Below, one piece after another: positions 44,344 to 52,748 of a stretch of DNA of 64,000 nt. The notes under the pieces are model-generated. The model did no database searches, was not told the origin of the DNA, and saw only the letters and a program-made list of their open reading frames with translations. Numbering within the stretch: position 1 is the stretch's first letter; every line of letters begins with the position of its first letter. The position numbers and the translations under genes are program-made. This DNA comes from Granulosicoccus antarcticus IMCC3135 (GTDB lineage: Bacteria > Pseudomonadota > Gammaproteobacteria > Granulosicoccales > Granulosicoccaceae), in contig NZ_CP018632.1 of NCBI RefSeq assembly GCF_002215215.1, positions 1,353,501 through 1,417,500 of the forward strand, in the 5' to 3' direction.

Positions 44344-44454
44344 GAAAATCCAGGAAAAGGTTGAGCTTGCCAGCGCGCTATTGGCTGGCAGTCGGGGTAT
44401 TCATCGCAGACAGGACAGTCTGGTGGGCAGGGCAGGCTGCTGCCCAGCCGTTAG

Positions 44455-45786
44455 CTAGTGGGTCGCGTGCGTTGAATGCACACGGTTGCGAGTCAAGACA
44501 TGTGTAACCTTACCCTGTAGCTGCGCCAGGCCAAGACTGTCAGCGGAATGTGTATTAAGGGGGTGGTTCATGCCAGCCAGGGTGCTTTTATCAAAATTTT
44601 GTTCGATTGGAAGCTCTGGTGAAAGCAGAAAGAAATCAGCTTGCTCACCTGTGCTCAGGCCCGACGATGTACTACCATCGAGAATGCGGCGTGGAGCGTC
44701 TCCCAGCTTGTCAAAAACCTGTTTCAAGGGGAGCTGCAATATTTCAGGTAGTTGCATGATCAATGGAATGGCCCACTGATACGCTGCCAGGCCTGCTTCT
44801 GTTGAAGGAAATGGAGCCAGGCTTGCATCCAGATCGTGCGGAGCGTGATCGGTGCAAATCGCGTCGATAACACCATTGCAGACACCCTGACGCAATGCCT
44901 CTCGGTCATTCTGGCTTCGAAAGGGGACGGCGCTATGAAATGATGAGTCGTAACCGGCCAGGTGTTCATCGATGAAAAATAAATGATGCAGGCCAACATC
45001 GCAGGTCACTGGCAGAGCTTGTTGCTTGGCGGTTGCAATCATTTCCACCGCACGTGCCGAGCTGATGCGTGAAATATGCAGACGACAGCCGGTTTCTCTG
45101 CACAGCTCCAGCATCTGAGCCAGTGCAACGGTTTCGGCAGCTACCGGTATGCCCGGTAATCCCAGACGGGTGGCGATGGCGCCGGTATGGGCGCAACCAC
45201 CTGCGCCAAGCAAAGCGTCGCGGGCACACAGAAATAACGGCATATTGAACGATGCGGCATATTCCATGGCACTGAACAGAACCGTGGGGCTGCCAATCGG
45301 GTGATCGGCCTGACCTGCAACAGGGCAGCCTGCTGCCTGCAAGGTTGCCAGCTCGCTGAGCTGCTCACCCTGCAAGCCCATGGTCAAAGCTGCCATGGGG
45401 AGAACTTGCGCACCGTGACCTGCTTCGGCCCGATGGCGCACTAGCTCGACGGTTGCCACGTTATCAATGGCCGGATTTGTATCCGGTGCACACAGCACAC
45501 GGGTGAAGCCTGCGCTCAGTGCTGCTTTGGTCTCATGGGCAATGGAGCCTTTGCGGGTGAAGCCGGGTTCGCGCAGTCGAGCGTATAGATCCGTCATACC
45601 CGAGACGGCAAGCTGGCCGGCGGCATCAATGATCATGGCAGCCGAGTCGGCCTCTGATTCCAGTGGAGCGCCCGATGCGGGGACCACGGACTCGATAATA
45701 CCGTCCTGCACTATCAGCGTGGAGAGGTGTTTTTCTCCGACAAGTTGCGCGTCACGAATGATGACTCTATTGCTTGATACGCTCAT
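44455..45786 (-). CDS. pyrX: Inactive dihydroorotase-like subunit PyrX
   Basis: Dihydroorotase homologue of 443 residues that has lost its catalytic metal site. Active enzymes read DLHVHLREPG; here it is [11 protein letters not shown], so both zinc-binding histidines of the HxH motif are replaced (Tyr and Arg). The later blocks GLHHLFF and CTDHAPHDL are kept. In Pseudomonas such a protein (PyrC-prime/PyrX) is a structural partner needed for aspartate carbamoyltransferase assembly. Its start overlaps the pyrB stop by four bases, matching that role. A true pyrC must be elsewhere in the genome. Confidence 0.9.
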   Translation of the reverse strand: MSVSSNRVIIRDAQLVGEKHLSTLIVQDGIIESVVPASGAPLESEADSAAMIIDAAGQLAVSGMTDLYARLREPGFTRKGSIAHETKAALSAGFTRVLCAPDTNPAIDNVATVELVRHRAEAGHGAQVLPMAALTMGLQGEQLSELATLQAAGCPVAGQADHPIGSPTVLFSAMEYAASFNMPLFLCARDALLGAGGCAHTGAIATRLGLPGIPVAAETVALAQMLELCRETGCRLHISRISSARAVEMIATAKQQALPVTCDVGLHHLFFIDEHLAGYDSSFHSAVPFRSQNDREALRQGVCNGVIDAICTDHAPHDLDASLAPFPSTEAGLAAYQWAIPLIMQLPEILQLPLKQVFDKLGDAPRRILDGSTSSGLSTGEQADFFLLSPELPIEQNFDKSTLAGMNHPLNTHSADSLGLAQLQGKVTHVLTRNRVHSTHATH

Positions 45787-46769
45787 GTCACGGCCTCCGA
45801 GTGGCGCAGGCTTTCGGCGTTACCCGTCACTATCGACATGACGGCCATGCGCACGGCAATGCCGTAGGTGACTTGTTCCAGGATGACCGATTGCGAGCCA
45901 TCGGCAACGCTGCCGGCGATTTCCACGCCTCGATTGGTTGGGCCTGGGTGCATGACAAGTGCGTCCGGTTTGGCCAGAGCCAGGCGCTCTGGCGATAAAC
46001 CATAGGTTCGATAGAACTCACTGCTGCTGGGAACAGTGGCGTTGAGCATGCGTTCTTTTTGCAGGCGTAGTCCCATGACCACGTCAGCTCCCACCAGGGC
46101 CTTTTCCAGAGATGAATAAACTGTCACGCCGAGTGACTCTACCTCGGCCGGAATCAGTGTGCGAGGTCCAACGACGCGAATTTCGCCGGCACCGAGCTTC
46201 ACCAGCGCCGATATATCCGAACGAGCCACACGAGAGTGGCGAATGTCGCCAATGATCACGATGCATAAATTGGCAAAATCACCCTTGTGGCGCCGGATGG
46301 TGAACATATCGAGCATGCCCTGGGTCGGATGGGAATGCTGGCCATCGCCACCGTTGATGATATTGATATTGGGGGATACATGTCGGGCAATGAAATGAGC
46401 TGCTCCCGAATCCCCGTGGCGCACTACGAACATATCGCACTGCAATGCCTCGAGTACATGCAGGGTGTCCAGCAGTGATTCGCCTTTGGTGGTCGAGGAG
46501 GTCACCAGATCGACATTCAGAATGTCGGCACTCAGTCGCTTGGCAGCCAGTTCGAAAGCGGTCCGGGTGCGTGTGCTGTTCTCGAAGAAGAGGTTGGCGA
46601 CGGTCTTGCCGCGTAACAAGGGGACCTTTTTTACACTCCGGTCGCCGACGCCGGCAAAGCCTTCTGCTGTATCCAGAATTTGCGTGAGTAGCGCTTTGTC
46701 CAGACCGTCGATATCGATGAAATGATGCAATTGGCCCAGTGCGTTGAACTGAGGATCCGGCAGGCTCAT
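45783..46769 (-). CDS. pyrB: Aspartate carbamoyltransferase catalytic chain
   Basis: First committed enzyme of pyrimidine synthesis, making carbamoyl aspartate. The carbamoyl-phosphate site [15 protein letters not shown] and the aspartate-site MGLRLQKER are intact in 328 residues. It overlaps pyrR upstream and pyrX downstream by ATGA contacts, a strictly coupled operon. The size and partner are those of the class A, PyrX-dependent enzyme found in pseudomonads. Confidence 0.96.
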   Translation of the reverse strand: MSLPDPQFNALGQLHHFIDIDGLDKALLTQILDTAEGFAGVGDRSVKKVPLLRGKTVANLFFENSTRTRTAFELAAKRLSADILNVDLVTSSTTKGESLLDTLHVLEALQCDMFVVRHGDSGAAHFIARHVSPNINIINGGDGQHSHPTQGMLDMFTIRRHKGDFANLCIVIIGDIRHSRVARSDISALVKLGAGEIRVVGPRTLIPAEVESLGVTVYSSLEKALVGADVVMGLRLQKERMLNATVPSSSEFYRTYGLSPERLALAKPDALVMHPGPTNRGVEIAGSVADGSQSVILEQVTYGIAVRMAVMSIVTGNAESLRHSEAVT

Positions 46770-47299
46770 GCTTTGCGACCTATGTTGACTTGCATTTTGC
46801 CGGCATCCAGGTCTATGTACTGATCAGCCTCTATGTCCACGCTATGTCCGACCACATCTGCGCGAACAGGTAGCTCATGACCCGTGCGCTGCACCAGCAC
46901 TGCCAGTGAAATTCTCGCCGGTCGACCGTAATCGAAGATTTCGTTCATGGCGGCTCTGACTGTTCGTCCGGTGCCCAGGACATCATCGATCAAAATGATA
47001 TGCCGGTTGTCGATATCGAAAGGAACCTGAGAAGGGCCGACTACTGGATGCAGGCCCATGGAGCTGAAGTCATCGCGATAAAAGGCAATGTTGAGCTCAC
47101 CGAGAGTTTGATTGATGGGTACGCCAGCCAGACTGAGCTTTTCGTGCAGGTAGCGACCGACATCAACTCCACCGCGTCTGATACCGATCAAGGCCGCAGA
47201 ATCATCATTGCCGATGAGCTCGGCTAGTGGCTGCACCATGCTGTCCAGCCAGTTTGTGACTGTTGCAGTGTCATACAGTGTATCGGGCGATGCTGTCAC
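46766..47299 (-). CDS. pyrR: PyrR bifunctional regulator/uracil phosphoribosyltransferase
   Basis: PRTase-fold protein of 177 residues with the PRPP loop [16 protein letters not shown]. In Bacillus PyrR binds pyr mRNA; in pseudomonads its exact regulatory role is less settled, and it can act as uracil phosphoribosyltransferase. Only 4 bp separate it from ruvX, so there is no space for a leader attenuator directly in front of it. Confidence 0.93.
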   Translation of the reverse strand: MTASPDTLYDTATVTNWLDSMVQPLAELIGNDDSAALIGIRRGGVDVGRYLHEKLSLAGVPINQTLGELNIAFYRDDFSSMGLHPVVGPSQVPFDIDNRHIILIDDVLGTGRTVRAAMNEIFDYGRPARISLAVLVQRTGHELPVRADVVGHSVDIEADQYIDLDAGKMQVNIGRKA

Positions 47300-47303
47300 G
47301 GAC

Positions 47304-47750
47304 TTACTCTCTCAAGCTGAACCAGGACTCGAGTATAAGGGCGGCAGCTACCATATCGATATCTTCGTGGTCTGATTTGCGCTTTCTCTGACCACTTTGG
47401 CGTTGTTCTCTGATCACATCCTGTGCAGCATTCGAGCTGAATCGCTCATCAGTCTTGTGAACCGGTATCGAATAGCGTTTTTTCAGATTCTTGATGAAGC
47501 CACCGACATGAGGGGTGATGGCCTGTTCGAGGCCCTCTTCTGTCAATGGCCAACCGACAATCAGGTCGGTCGGCTGCCATTCCTGAAGCAGTTCATTGAT
47601 GGCGTTCCAGTCTGGCGTGCCGTTGATATTTTGCACAACCTCCAGAGGGCGAGCCCGTTGCAGCTGAGTCTCACCGACAGCCACTCCGATTCGTTTGCTT
47701 CCGTAGTCGAATGCCAGGCAAGTGCCTGATGTTGTCGGTGCGTCAGGCAC
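47304..47750 (-). CDS. ruvX: RuvX/YqgF RNase H-like nuclease
   Basis: Putative pre-16S rRNA nuclease / Holliday junction resolvase family protein with RNase H fold, 148 residues. Catalytic acid positions are seen in AFDYGSKRIGVAVG, VHKTDERFSS and HEDIDMVAAALILESW. It overlaps yqgE by 8 bp; the yqgE-ruvX pair is conserved in many gammaproteobacteria. Confidence 0.94.
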   Translation of the reverse strand: MPDAPTTSGTCLAFDYGSKRIGVAVGETQLQRARPLEVVQNINGTPDWNAINELLQEWQPTDLIVGWPLTEEGLEQAITPHVGGFIKNLKKRYSIPVHKTDERFSSNAAQDVIREQRQSGQRKRKSDHEDIDMVAAALILESWFSLRE

Positions 47751-48294
47751 GCCCTGAGTGTCCCACTATTTGTCCAATGTCGATCCCCAGCAAGTGACCC
47801 ACAGCTTTGCGACGATCAGCCAGCGGGGTGTGGAAAATGGTCTGGATATCGGCAGGGGAGGTTAGCCAGGAATTTTCCGCAATTTCCATTTCAAGCTGTC
47901 CGGGAACCCAGCCTGCGTGCCCCAGCAGTGTCAGATGCGTTTCTGGCGGCTCGCTGTTGGCCAGTGCCTCAAGCACATCGCGAGAGCTTGACAGAGCAAC
48001 GCCCCCGGGAAACTCGCGAGTGATGTCAAAGCGAGGGCCAGGCATGTGCAGAACCATGCCGTGGCCTTCATCGACAGGACCTCCACGCAGAACACTCTGC
48101 TCATTGATCATGGGGTCTTCGCAGGGGATCGACATTTGCGAGAATACGCCGCCCAGATTCATCCCCAGTTCCTGATTGATGATGACGCCATAGGCGCCAT
48201 TATCACCATGTTCGAGAATGTAAACGACTGAATCCCGGAAATCCGTATCCTGCATTTGAGGCATGGACAGCAGGAAGTGATGCGTCAGGTTCAT
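47743..48294 (-). CDS. yqgE: YqgE/AlgH family protein
   Basis: DUF179 protein of 183 residues. LTHHFLLSMPQMQDTDFRDS and VYILEHGDNGAYGVIIN at the N-terminus are diagnostic, as is GHAGWVPGQLEMEIAENSW. The family has been linked to alginate control (AlgH) in Pseudomonas, but its molecular role is unresolved. It overlaps the downstream ruvX gene and follows tonB by 28 bp. Confidence 0.95.
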   Translation of the reverse strand: MNLTHHFLLSMPQMQDTDFRDSVVYILEHGDNGAYGVIINQELGMNLGGVFSQMSIPCEDPMINEQSVLRGGPVDEGHGMVLHMPGPRFDITREFPGGVALSSSRDVLEALANSEPPETHLTLLGHAGWVPGQLEMEIAENSWLTSPADIQTIFHTPLADRRKAVGHLLGIDIGQIVGHSGRA

Positions 48295-48322
48295 TAGCTG
48301 GGTGAAGCCTCGGTTGAAGAAA

Positions 48323-49198
48323 TCAGTAGCTGCGAACAGAGCTGCTTTCGAATTCCCAGGTTCTTATGATGTAAAGAATATCGGTTTCTTCGGCCAGCTT
48401 ACCTGTCATGGGCTCGAAGGGGGCCGCCAGTTCCACGGTACGTACTGCTGCATCGTCCAGCAGTTTATGACCGGAAGATTCATCAACCTTGACGCTTTCA
48501 ATTTCACCGTTCTTGTAGATTCCTACAATCAGGATCAAGGCCCCGGTCAGTTTATCGCGGCGCGCGGCATCGGGGTAGTTCAGGTTGCCAACACGCTCTA
48601 CTTGCTTGACCCATTTGTGCATATAACTGGCGGCCGCCGATTCCGTGGTACGAGCATTGATGGTTTTTATCTTCGGACGTTTGGCAAATTCCTGCTGCTG
48701 TTTTTCTATCTCAGCTGCCAGTCGTGCGATATCCATGTTCTGCTCGACAACCACAGAATTCTCCTCGGCATCGACTTTTTCGTTGCTGTCGGTGGTCTGT
48801 TCAGTCTCGGTGCTGGTCTCTGAAAATACGGCTGTAACCACATCCTCGGCGCTCTCTTCGCTGGGCTTGGGAGCACTTTTCAACACCGGTGTTGCAGCCA
48901 AACCGTCAGAGTCGACGTCAAGCTGGCTGGCGAACGGTGACGATGGACGAGTGTCGCTCTCGGTGTCGCCACCGCCATCTTGAGAAAACTGAGCAAGGTA
49001 GGATGCCTCGTCAGGTTTATCACTGTTTGACTGTTCTACCAGGATGACTTCCAGAGCCGGCGGGGTACGCATTTCCTCCATGAATGGATGAAAACTGATA
49101 CCCAGCAGTACGATGGCATGCACAGCTGCTGCCACGAACAAGGCAATGGTCAGGACATCAGGTTGATGCCTGGTAACAGGAACTGCATATTCGCTCAT
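48323..49198 (-). CDS. tonB: TonB-family energy transducer
   Basis: Inner-membrane protein of 291 residues with one N-terminal helix (LTIALFVAAAVHAIVLLGIS), a long acidic Ser/Glu/Asp/Thr-rich periplasmic region (about 60-170) instead of the usual Pro-Lys linker, and a TonB C-terminal domain (VGNLNYPDAARRDKLTGALI). It transfers proton-motive force to outer-membrane receptors. Its place between gshB and yqgE equals tonB3 of Pseudomonas aeruginosa, which affects twitching there. The start overlaps the gshB stop by four bases. Confidence 0.92.
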   Translation of the reverse strand: MSEYAVPVTRHQPDVLTIALFVAAAVHAIVLLGISFHPFMEEMRTPPALEVILVEQSNSDKPDEASYLAQFSQDGGGDTESDTRPSSPFASQLDVDSDGLAATPVLKSAPKPSEESAEDVVTAVFSETSTETEQTTDSNEKVDAEENSVVVEQNMDIARLAAEIEKQQQEFAKRPKIKTINARTTESAAASYMHKWVKQVERVGNLNYPDAARRDKLTGALILIVGIYKNGEIESVKVDESSGHKLLDDAAVRTVELAAPFEPMTGKLAEETDILYIIRTWEFESSSVRSY

Positions 49199-50190
49199 GA
49201 ATGATTCATTGCCGCCTCCACGGCGTCAAGGTAGGTATCAGCTATTCCCGGAACATAGCCATTCGTGCTGGCTACATCAATAGAAGCTTCCTTATGCATG
49301 AATGCGTCCAGTTCTCGCACACAGGTAGGACTGGTTACGTTGACTTCCGTCAGATAGCTGCCAATGACATCCAGACCGACAAAAAGCAAACCCCGTTCCA
49401 ACAGGTAAGGCGCTACGGCGTCAACAATCCGACGTTCCTTGTCACCAATGGCAACGGGAACACCTCGGCCGCCGGCGGCAAGGTTACCGCGTGTTTCACC
49501 TTGGGCTGGAATACGAGCCAGTGCGTAGGGAACCGCCTTGCCATTGACCACCAGCACACGCTTGTCCCCATCCTTGATTTCCGGCACATAGCGCTGTGCC
49601 ATGATCTGGCGCGTGTCGTTCAGGGTGGAGTGCTCAAGGATGATATTGATGTTCGGATCATCTGGTCGCAGGCGAAAGATGCCGGCGCCGCCCATGCCGT
49701 CCAGTGGTTTGATGATGGCATCGCCATGGTGAGTGATGAAGGCCTTCAATCGCTCGGAGCTGGTAGTAACCAGTGTCGGTGGGCAAAACTCGCTGAACCA
49801 GGAGGTGTAGAGTTTTTCGTTGACATCACGCAGTGAGTTGGGCCGGTTACTGACATAAACGCCTTCAACAGCGGCTCTTTCCAGGATATAGGTGGTGTAA
49901 ATGAAATCCATGTCGAAGGGGGGATCCTTGCGCATCAGGATGATGTCATGCTCGGACATGGGGGCATCGACCGGATCTTCGGCATCGAACCAGTGCTGAT
50001 TGTCATCGTAGACCGTTACCTTGCGACGTCGTGAAAAAGCACGTCCCTGGTCAAGGTACATATCCTTCTGATCGATGCTGTGAACAGTCCAGCCTCTGGC
50101 TTGCGCCGCCAGCATCATGGCTAACGTCGTGTCCTTGTAAGGCGTAATCGATTCGATCGGGTCCATGACGACCCCAAGGGTAAGGCTCAT
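49195..50190 (-). CDS. gshB: Glutathione synthetase
   Basis: ATP-grasp ligase of 331 residues joining gamma-glutamylcysteine and glycine. The N-terminal GVVMDPIESITPYKDTTLAM, the ATP-site IIKPLDGMGGAGIFRL and the C-terminal GLDVIGSYLTEVNVTSPTC are standard. It is the first gene of the minus-strand run gshB-tonB-yqgE-ruvX-pyrR-pyrB-pyrX, in the same order as in Pseudomonas, and is divergent from pilG. Confidence 0.97.
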   Translation of the reverse strand: MSLTLGVVMDPIESITPYKDTTLAMMLAAQARGWTVHSIDQKDMYLDQGRAFSRRRKVTVYDDNQHWFDAEDPVDAPMSEHDIILMRKDPPFDMDFIYTTYILERAAVEGVYVSNRPNSLRDVNEKLYTSWFSEFCPPTLVTTSSERLKAFITHHGDAIIKPLDGMGGAGIFRLRPDDPNINIILEHSTLNDTRQIMAQRYVPEIKDGDKRVLVVNGKAVPYALARIPAQGETRGNLAAGGRGVPVAIGDKERRIVDAVAPYLLERGLLFVGLDVIGSYLTEVNVTSPTCVRELDAFMHKEASIDVASTNGYVPGIADTYLDAVEAAMNHS

Positions 50191-50334
50191 ATGCAGATTT
50201 CAACTCTGGATTCTGGATAGGTGAAGTATCGCATGGGGAATGGGTGTGCGGGTTTATCGTCTGTACGTGTGACGCTACGGTGCTGAATCGGATACTCTTG
50301 AATAGTACACAGCAGCGCCTGCGAGAGCGTCACC

Positions 50335-50826
50335 ATGAAACATCCGGACGATGGGCACAGCGCCGTTACGACGGCTGACAACAATGCGAACGTTACCGTG
50401 CTTCTGGTCGATGACAGCAAGACTATTCGTCGCTCGGCCCGTAGTTTCCTCGAATCCGAGGGTTATATGGTCTTCACAGCGGTGGATGGATTTGAAGCAC
50501 TGGCCAAGGTGGTCGAGCATCGGCCTTCAGTGGTTTTTGTCGACATCATGATGCCTCGACTTGACGGTTATCAGACTTGTGCGCTTATCAAGAATAATGC
50601 AGATTTTCGAAACATTCCGGTCATCATGCTCTCCAGCAAGGATGGTCTGTTTGACAAGGCGCGCGCCAGAGTGGTCGGTAGTGACGCTCATTTGTCCAAA
50701 CCGTTCACCTCTCGCAGCCTGACTGATGCAGTGCGCTGGTACGCTTCAGGCTCCATATCCTCCAGCAAGGGGGCCAATCCTGCGCCAGAGAATACGGTGC
50801 AGCCTTCTGAAACGAGCGACGTCTGA
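50335..50826 (+). CDS. pilG: Twitching-motility response regulator PilG-like
   Basis: Stand-alone receiver protein of 163 residues. LLVDDSKTIRRSARSFLESE opens the domain, VVFVDIMMPRLDGYQTC contains the phosphorylated Asp, and HLSKPFTSRSL the conserved Lys. A Ser/Pro-rich tail follows the domain. In pseudomonads PilG promotes pilus extension downstream of ChpA. Here it is the first gene of the chemosensory operon, and no separate pilH gene follows. Confidence 0.9.
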   Translation: MKHPDDGHSAVTTADNNANVTVLLVDDSKTIRRSARSFLESEGYMVFTAVDGFEALAKVVEHRPSVVFVDIMMPRLDGYQTCALIKNNADFRNIPVIMLSSKDGLFDKARARVVGSDAHLSKPFTSRSLTDAVRWYASGSISSSKGANPAPENTVQPSETSDV

Positions 50827-50832
50827 TTCAAC

Positions 50833-51282
50833 GTGGCATCTCAACACCTGTTATTTGAAGCCAGCGGATTGACACTGGCAGCCCCGGGCGATCTGATCAA
50901 GGCGATTCACGAATCCCTGCAAGTGCGGACCGTGGCTGGAACCCAAAGCTGGTTTCGAGGCCTGGCGGTCGCCCATGGCAAACTGTTGCCTGTCACCGAC
51001 TTGGGAGCATTTGCAGGACGCAGATCCTCGACTGGCCGGACGCTGGAATTATCCGATGCGACGGGAATAGCCGCGTTACAGATTGATACGGTCTACGGGC
51101 TTAGCAATGTCCCGGTCTCTGATGTACCGTTGAACGATAGTGAGTTATCAGGTGTCAATGGCAGCAACCTGGCACTTACTGATCGTGCCATCGTCTTCGA
51201 AAATAGAATCCACCGATTGCTGGATGTGGCTGCACTGGTGCAATCTCCGGCCTTTCTGAACATTGCGGAAACTACTCACTGA
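50833..51282 (+). CDS. pilI: CheW-like adaptor PilI
   Basis: CheW-fold scaffold protein of 149 residues linking the receptor PilJ to the kinase ChpA. GLAVAHGKLLPVTDLGAFAG and VDIERNL-like final strands (ENRIHRLLDVAAL) fit the fold, though the sequence is diverged. It starts at GTG 50833 six bases after pilG and its stop overlaps the pilJ ATG (TGATG). Confidence 0.85.
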   Translation: MASQHLLFEASGLTLAAPGDLIKAIHESLQVRTVAGTQSWFRGLAVAHGKLLPVTDLGAFAGRRSSTGRTLELSDATGIAALQIDTVYGLSNVPVSDVPLNDSELSGVNGSNLALTDRAIVFENRIHRLLDVAALVQSPAFLNIAETTH

Positions 51283-52748
51283 TGTCTGCTGTTACTTACT
51301 CTTCTCGCGAAAGGAAACTATCAGTCCCTTTTGTTTTGTTGATGCTAACTGTGCTGGCGCTTCTGGTTTCATTGATGGGACTGGCACGTACATCCGCGCT
51401 TGCCAGCGAGCGTATGGACCAGTTGCAAGTGGCGTGGGCGGCCGTGCAGGATGGTTCCGTGGAAGGGACCGAACTGGTGGTTACTGATCGACTGATGCGT
51501 CGACTGCGCTTGCCGGTGCCAGCCATGCGCAATGCCGCCTACTGGAGTCTGGGACTGACCTTGCTGAGTATGGTTCTTTTCGCCTGGTTCATTGCTTCGC
51601 GGCGTAGTGCCGATGACATGATGATAGCGGCAGAAGAGGGGCGAGAGCAGTCAGAGAAAGCGGCCATCCTGAAATTACTGGACGAGATTGCCCCATTGGC
51701 CAGCGGCGATCTAAGGGTCCGAGCGACGGTGGGAGATACGCTCACCGGCTCGGTGGCTGATAGTTTCAATTTTGCGCTCAGCGAATTGCGATGGCTGGTG
51801 GGCACCATGGATCATTCGGTATTGCAGATTAACGATGCGATAGAACGCTCTCTGAATACCGCTGAATCGGTCACTCGTGCCTGCAGCGAGCAATCCGGCG
51901 AAATACATCGCTCGTCCAATCAACTGGTTTCGATGAATGGGGCTCTGGCCGAAGTCACTGCCGATGCGACAGCTGCCTGTTCCAGCGCGCAGGCATCCGT
52001 TGAACAAGTGGAGCGAGGCCTGCATGCGCTGTCAATCAGCTTCAATCGCATGGCTATCATTCGGAATGAAGCGGAATCGACGACCCGGCTCATGAGTCGT
52101 ATGACTGACAATGTATCCGCTATCGAAGAGCGAGTCTCTGTTGTTCAGGAGGTTGCCAAGCGTACCGATCTGCTGGCCTTGAATGCCACTATCAAAGCCT
52201 CTGCCAGTACGAATACCCAATCTGCTTCCGATGCCACTGCTGATCTGGGGCGTTTGTCCGCCGAAGTTGCGCAACTGGCAGAAGTGCTGGGTCAAGCCAC
52301 TCGCGACATCTCTACATTGGCAGGTACCATTTCGCGGGATGCAACGGACACAGTCAAGTCAATGCATCGTTCCTCCGTCGAGCTGGATGAAGGGGGGACT
52401 CAGATCCAGAAAGCCGGGGAGGTTTTGAATATCATTCGTCAGAATTCCGACTCCTTGCGACAGCGTGTCGTTGCCATGGCAGACAAGAGCGCAGCGCAGA
52501 CCGGTATCGTACGACAATTGTCTGAGAACATGGATGTCATCAATCACATCACTCGGCAGACTAGCGATGCCGTAACCGGCAATGCCGATTCTCTGGGTGA
52601 GCTTGCGGACTTGTCAGCTGAGCTTAAGCAGAGTCTGTCGGATTTCAATCTGCCACCTCGACCGTCACGTGAAGGCAGTCGAGACATGACGGCCGATGCA
52701 TCCAGCCAGGCGCGCAAGGCTGCGGACCGGGCTGCGATTCATGGATGA
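51282..52748 (+). CDS. pilJ: Methyl-accepting chemotaxis protein PilJ-like, short periplasmic region
   Basis: Receptor of 488 residues for the pilus chemosensory system. Two helices (about 14-34 and 86-106) enclose only about 50 periplasmic residues, against roughly 270 or so in Pseudomonas PilJ. A HAMP-like region (LDEIAPLASGDLRVRA) and a long coiled coil follow. The signalling tip is altered: EVAKRTDLLALNATIKASAS is near the canonical Q-T-N-LLALNAAIEA, but the usual G-x-GFAVVA segment is missing. Its gene overlaps the start of chpA by 8 bp. The shape suggests it senses through the membrane or partner proteins, not a soluble ligand. Confidence 0.88.
   Translation: MSAVTYSSRERKLSVPFVLLMLTVLALLVSLMGLARTSALASERMDQLQVAWAAVQDGSVEGTELVVTDRLMRRLRLPVPAMRNAAYWSLGLTLLSMVLFAWFIASRRSADDMMIAAEEGREQSEKAAILKLLDEIAPLASGDLRVRATVGDTLTGSVADSFNFALSELRWLVGTMDHSVLQINDAIERSLNTAESVTRACSEQSGEIHRSSNQLVSMNGALAEVTADATAACSSAQASVEQVERGLHALSISFNRMAIIRNEAESTTRLMSRMTDNVSAIEERVSVVQEVAKRTDLLALNATIKASASTNTQSASDATADLGRLSAEVAQLAEVLGQATRDISTLAGTISRDATDTVKSMHRSSVELDEGGTQIQKAGEVLNIIRQNSDSLRQRVVAMADKSAAQTGIVRQLSENMDVINHITRQTSDAVTGNADSLGELADLSAELKQSLSDFNLPPRPSREGSRDMTADASSQARKAADRAAIHG

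Noticed and set aside
4429..44454. A single genomic island or integrative element between pilU and pyrX
   Set aside because: No integrase, relaxase, tRNA end or flanking direct repeat could be found. The interval contains several independent operons with their own regulators.
47200..47310. PyrR-binding attenuator in front of the pyr genes
   Set aside because: The gap between ruvX and pyrR is 4 bp, so there is no leader in which an attenuator could form.
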